47,287 bases of DNA, taken from the NCBI GenBank assembly GCA_046498185.1, contig JAWOBE010000236.1:1-47287 (forward strand). The letters run 5' to 3'. The notes beneath the pieces are model-generated. The model made no database searches, was not told where the DNA came from, and was given only the letters and a program-made list of their open reading frames with translations. This document shows, piece after piece, positions 44,601-47,287 of the stretch (within the stretch, counting starts at the first letter, position 1; each line of letters begins with the position of its first letter). Origin of the DNA: CAYXDR01 sp046498185. GTDB taxonomy: Bacteria; Desulfobacterota; DSM-4660; Desulfatiglandales; Desulfatiglandaceae. The position numbers and the translations under genes are program-made.

Positions 44601-45716
44601 TTATTTTGCAACAAATTCAGTAATATAATCTAATTTAACATTATACATATTTACTCCCATTGATTCTAAATATCTTTCAGCCTGTTTCATAAACCATACT
44701 CCTGGCTTATAATGTCCGCTCCAATTATTCATATATTTAAGTTTCCCTTCAATCACTTTTATTTCACCAGCAAAAGCTACAGGTTTGCCAAAATTAAGGC
44801 TGGAATGATGAATAACATCATTGGCGGGGTGTCTATAATAATAAAATTTTCCTTCATCATCCATTATAAATATTGCTCTATTCTTTCCAGTAGAAACATT
44901 TGCCTGGGAATCAGTTGTATCAAATAAATTCCCTTCTGCGTCATACATTTTTCCATCTTTTATTTTAATACGGTAATTTTCCCTTTCCATTGAATTAAAA
45001 TATTTAACGCCATAAGCTTTGTCTTTTCGGAATTGTACGGGATCCATAGCTTTCAGTTTAAAATTTTTTTTGGGGGAAATTTTAATCCCTTTTTTTAACT
45101 TGGCTTGCTCGATCTGGCGCAGTACATGGGCCAATTGGGTTTCAGCCTGTTGTAAAAGACGTCTACCCGCTGCAGCTTTCCGTGCAAGCCGTTCGGCTTC
45201 AGCCAACATTTCTGCGTTTTTACGGGCGTTTTTTATATCTGATATATTTTTGTTATTTGTTTCACCTAATTTTCTTAACGCCAGATGAACATCCGTCGTT
45301 CCATCCGCAATGATCACCGCAGTTTGAAGTCCAAGCCTGCCTAAAGCTGCAACAAGAATTCTTTTCAGATTTTTCGCCTTTTTGATTCTTTCGGCCGTTT
45401 TAATGGCTTCTTCGTCCTTCGCCTTGGCCAGCTCGATTTCCAGAGACTCAAGAGTATCCTGACAATGGAAATAAGCGCGAGTGCCCCTTTTAAGCCCATC
45501 ATCAAGCCGTACCCAGTTCCTCAGGGCACCATGGATCTGAGCAGGGCTCATGCCCTCCAATAATTCAGCCGGAGGAGCATCCTCGTAGCGGTCCCCGGAC
45601 AGGGGATCGACGATAACACCATCCGTCGAGGCTCCGAATGCAGGGTTGAGGGAGGAAACCAAAAATGGCAGCAGTAAAAGGATTGGAAGCCATTGGAATA
45701 AATTTTTATGGCGCAT
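44601..45716 (-). CDS. Exported protein with IQM-like C-terminal domain, possible toxin
   Basis: A 371-residue protein with a signal peptide (LPILLLLPFLVSSLNPAFGA), a helical stalk (EAIKTAERIKKAKNLKR, ARKNAEMLAEAERLARKAA) and a distinct C-terminal domain from about residue 245. That domain has IFIMDDEGKFYYYRH, HHSSLNFGKPVAFAGEIKV and NNWSGHYKPG, then ESMGVNMYNVKLDYI. This recalls the HSSFLAGG...SGHYxP core of plant IQM proteins and some bacterial effector tails. The part encoding it is visibly AT-rich compared with the 5' half. The start has GGAGG upstream. No enzyme activity is proven for this domain. Confidence 0.75.
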   Translation of the reverse strand: MRHKNLFQWLPILLLLPFLVSSLNPAFGASTDGVIVDPLSGDRYEDAPPAELLEGMSPAQIHGALRNWVRLDDGLKRGTRAYFHCQDTLESLEIELAKAKDEEAIKTAERIKKAKNLKRILVAALGRLGLQTAVIIADGTTDVHLALRKLGETNNKNISDIKNARKNAEMLAEAERLARKAAAGRRLLQQAETQLAHVLRQIEQAKLKKGIKISPKKNFKLKAMDPVQFRKDKAYGVKYFNSMERENYRIKIKDGKMYDAEGNLFDTTDSQANVSTGKNRAIFIMDDEGKFYYYRHPANDVIHHSSLNFGKPVAFAGEIKVIEGKLKYMNNWSGHYKPGVWFMKQAERYLESMGVNMYNVKLDYITEFVAK

Positions 45717-46250
45717 GTTTCAGCCTCCAAACATAAAATATTAAATCTATTAATTAAATAATATTTTGGGATATTTATAATTTTTTAAAACGAATTTTTT
45801 TGTGAAATAATAAATCTTATTATAAGACAACAAAAGCCAATGGGACCTTCCTCTGGTGAAAAGTATCATCGAACCAGAGCCTCTTGATGGGTAGCCAATG
45901 TTCGGGGATGGTGACAGCCTTAAAAGCGTTGGAATGACGTTGAAGCGTTTGAAAGATCTTGGGGACAGCAGGCGTGGAGAAGCGCAACTGAGGCGAAAGG
46001 AAGAACACGGAAGCAGAAAGGGAAGGTGGAAGTATTCTTGTCATATTGGCTCCTTCCAACACGATGGACGGGACAAGAACAACCTCTATAAAAATATTTT
46101 ATCTCAAAACCGTGCTGTGATGTCAAGCGCCGATCTTGCAGTCTGCATCACTATCAGCGGTTTGTGTTCAAGGGAATTTGCCTTTTACCAATCGCTCCGC
46201 GCTATATGAGATAGGCAGGAACCGCATGCGCCGCTGCTCTTAACCTCTTG
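45717..46250. other. Mostly gene-free stretch
   Basis: The part 45717-45840 is very AT-rich. It also holds the small frame 45820-46044 on the minus strand, reported separately. The rest (46065-46250) shows no convincing gene and probably contains the promoter of the toxin-like gene. Confidence 0.4.
45820..46044 (-). CDS. Possible small protein of 74 residues
   Basis: An ATG with GGAAGGAG at ideal spacing (five bases) opens a 74-codon frame starting MTRILPPSLSASVFFLS. The ribosome binding site is as good as those of the neighbouring genes, and the orientation agrees. The protein is otherwise unfamiliar: serine/proline-rich at first, then mixed. It could be a real small exported peptide, or the 5' remnant of a gene whose body was replaced. 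Confidence 0.35.
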   Translation of the reverse strand: MTRILPPSLSASVFFLSPQLRFSTPAVPKIFQTLQRHSNAFKAVTIPEHWLPIKRLWFDDTFHQRKVPLAFVVL

Positions 46251-47222
46251 TTATTTTATCCAGCGAAGGCGGTCTCTGGCGTCTTCGGCTTTTTCATCCT
46301 CGGGTGCGGCAGTTACGAAACGCTGGTAATAGTTCCTCGCTCTTGGAATATCCTCGATCATTTCATAACACCAGCCGATCCAGTAAAGCAGACTTTTTTC
46401 CTTTTCTGCATAGCCCTTCCTCTCGGCCTCCTCGAAGTACGGCAAAGCACTGTAACAATCCTTTCCGAGTTCTTTGCGGATCCAGCCCATCTCAGCTGCA
46501 TTCCTGCCACTCGGATTAAGCCTGTAAGCTCTTTCTACCGACCGCTTCGTTTCTCTGCGCCGGACATCCCGTGGTTCGGCTTTGCTCCTGAAGTAGTAAA
46601 GCCCCCGGTTGTGCCACAGATCGGAACTGTCCGGGAATTTTCGCAGCCCTTCCTCTAAAAGATCCTTTGCCTGGAGCCATTCTTTGGCTTCGATCGCCTT
46701 GTCCGACTGGGAAACATAGTATATTTCCGGATTTTCCGCCGGTGGGCCTGTTCGGGTGTAGAATTTTGAATTCATGACATCGTAATGGCTGAAAAACGCA
46801 ACCGGAGAGGTGTCCTCCAACCCTGAAAAATGCAACGCCACCCCAGCAGATCTGTAATATTCGACACGATTTCCATTTTCGTCATCGATCCTCATGTCAG
46901 ATTGGTCCAGCTGGAGCCACTCCTGGTACTGTTTTTTTGTGTAGGGGTCTTCGGAATAAATATCAATGGATTCGATGACACCAGTGTTCTTGTCAAATTG
47001 AATTGACAAACGGCGGGAATCCAGTTGAGGTTTGTAGTCGTAGCGAATCCCGGGGGCCACTTCCTGAATGGGTGGCCCCAGGGCACTGTCTGCATCGGCC
47101 CGGGCCGAAACACCAGGCTGCATTTCCAGGAATGTCCCGGCAAAGCACGGCACGAAATGGGCCAGGACGAGAAAAGCTGCCACGGCAGCGACGGCTGTCA
47201 TACGATGATTTTTCATGCTCAT
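46251..47222 (-). CDS. Exported TPR protein of unknown function, paralogue B
   Basis: A 323-residue protein sharing signal and N-terminal domain (to about residue 145) with paralogue A, at the DNA level nearly identical for the first about 200 bases. After the shared part it carries tetratricopeptide repeats (AIEAKEWLQAKDLLEEGLRK, DLWHNRGLYYFRSK, YFEEAERKGYAE, ARNYYQRFVTAAP). TPRs bind peptides or partner proteins. GGAGG lies nine bases before the chosen ATG. It is the first gene of the exported cluster in view. Confidence 0.83.
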   Translation of the reverse strand: MSMKNHRMTAVAAVAAFLVLAHFVPCFAGTFLEMQPGVSARADADSALGPPIQEVAPGIRYDYKPQLDSRRLSIQFDKNTGVIESIDIYSEDPYTKKQYQEWLQLDQSDMRIDDENGNRVEYYRSAGVALHFSGLEDTSPVAFFSHYDVMNSKFYTRTGPPAENPEIYYVSQSDKAIEAKEWLQAKDLLEEGLRKFPDSSDLWHNRGLYYFRSKAEPRDVRRRETKRSVERAYRLNPSGRNAAEMGWIRKELGKDCYSALPYFEEAERKGYAEKEKSLLYWIGWCYEMIEDIPRARNYYQRFVTAAPEDEKAEDARDRLRWIK

Positions 47223-47287
47223 CAATCTCATCCTCCGTCTTTTCTGGGATCTGTTTTTGAGTTGCGTTGCCCAACCCTCTAAGCCAG

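Noticed and set aside
1..47287. tRNA or rRNA genes
   Set aside because: I noticed no tRNA-like cloverleaf or rRNA sequence on reading; a covariance search was not possible.

Overview
The window looks like chromosomal DNA of a Desulfobacterota (deltaproteobacterial) anaerobe, probably near the Syntrophobacterales/Desulfobacterales. The main reasons are an AhbC-type radical SAM enzyme of the siroheme-dependent heme route beside hemB, a branched-chain-type ABC operon with an embedded acyl-CoA ligase, a DUF6125-like protein, and short intergenic repeats ending in TTACGASGYSATCA-like sequence. This placement is by gene content and recall; no database search was possible.

Layout. 1-1250: an open frame entering from the left edge, then a Phd/YefM antitoxin and PIN toxin pair with a near-consensus promoter and a palindromic operator. 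1480-3800 (minus strand): a decayed-looking defence patch with a Cas2-like protein, a small unknown protein, an ORF6N-domain protein and an HD-domain protein with an apparent 3' frameshift; no cas1 and no CRISPR array are present. 4200-5690: a small unknown gene and a metallo-beta-lactamase-fold hydrolase. 5800-12860 (minus): a ClpX-like AAA+ ATPase, ahbC, hemB, an MFS carrier, an AI-2E/PerM-family protein and a DUF6125-like protein in one tightly packed run. 13070-13250: paired REP-like palindromes. 13411-17460 (plus): a large-type PurL with separate PurQ, then a 44-residue basic protein. 17489-19795 (minus): recO and an acyl-CoA ligase-like protein lacking its usual lysines.

19860-27600 (minus): a liv-type ABC operon (ATPase, long-chain acyl-CoA ligase, two permeases, binding protein, second ATPase) followed by a LEA14-like lipoprotein and a clear terminator. 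The ligase inside the transporter operon suggests that an imported carboxylic acid is activated to its CoA thioester. 28115-29296: dGTPase. 29461-38303 (plus): the translation and envelope run rpsB-tsf-pyrH-frr-uppS-cdsA-dxr-rseP-tsaB plus a COG3910-like ATPase. It begins with a leader carrying stacked hairpins and is interrupted between genes by copies of a small inverted-repeat element.

38463-47222 (minus): a cluster of exported or lipid-anchored proteins of unknown function. It contains two paralogues sharing an almost identical signal peptide and N-terminal domain but unrelated C-terminal halves, a 1035-residue coiled-coil/beta protein, a glycine-zipper protein, a coiled-coil lipoprotein, and a 371-residue protein whose AT-rich 3' end encodes a domain resembling the core of plant IQM proteins and some bacterial effector tails. 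This cluster and the Cas2-like/HD patch are the best places to look for undescribed biology.
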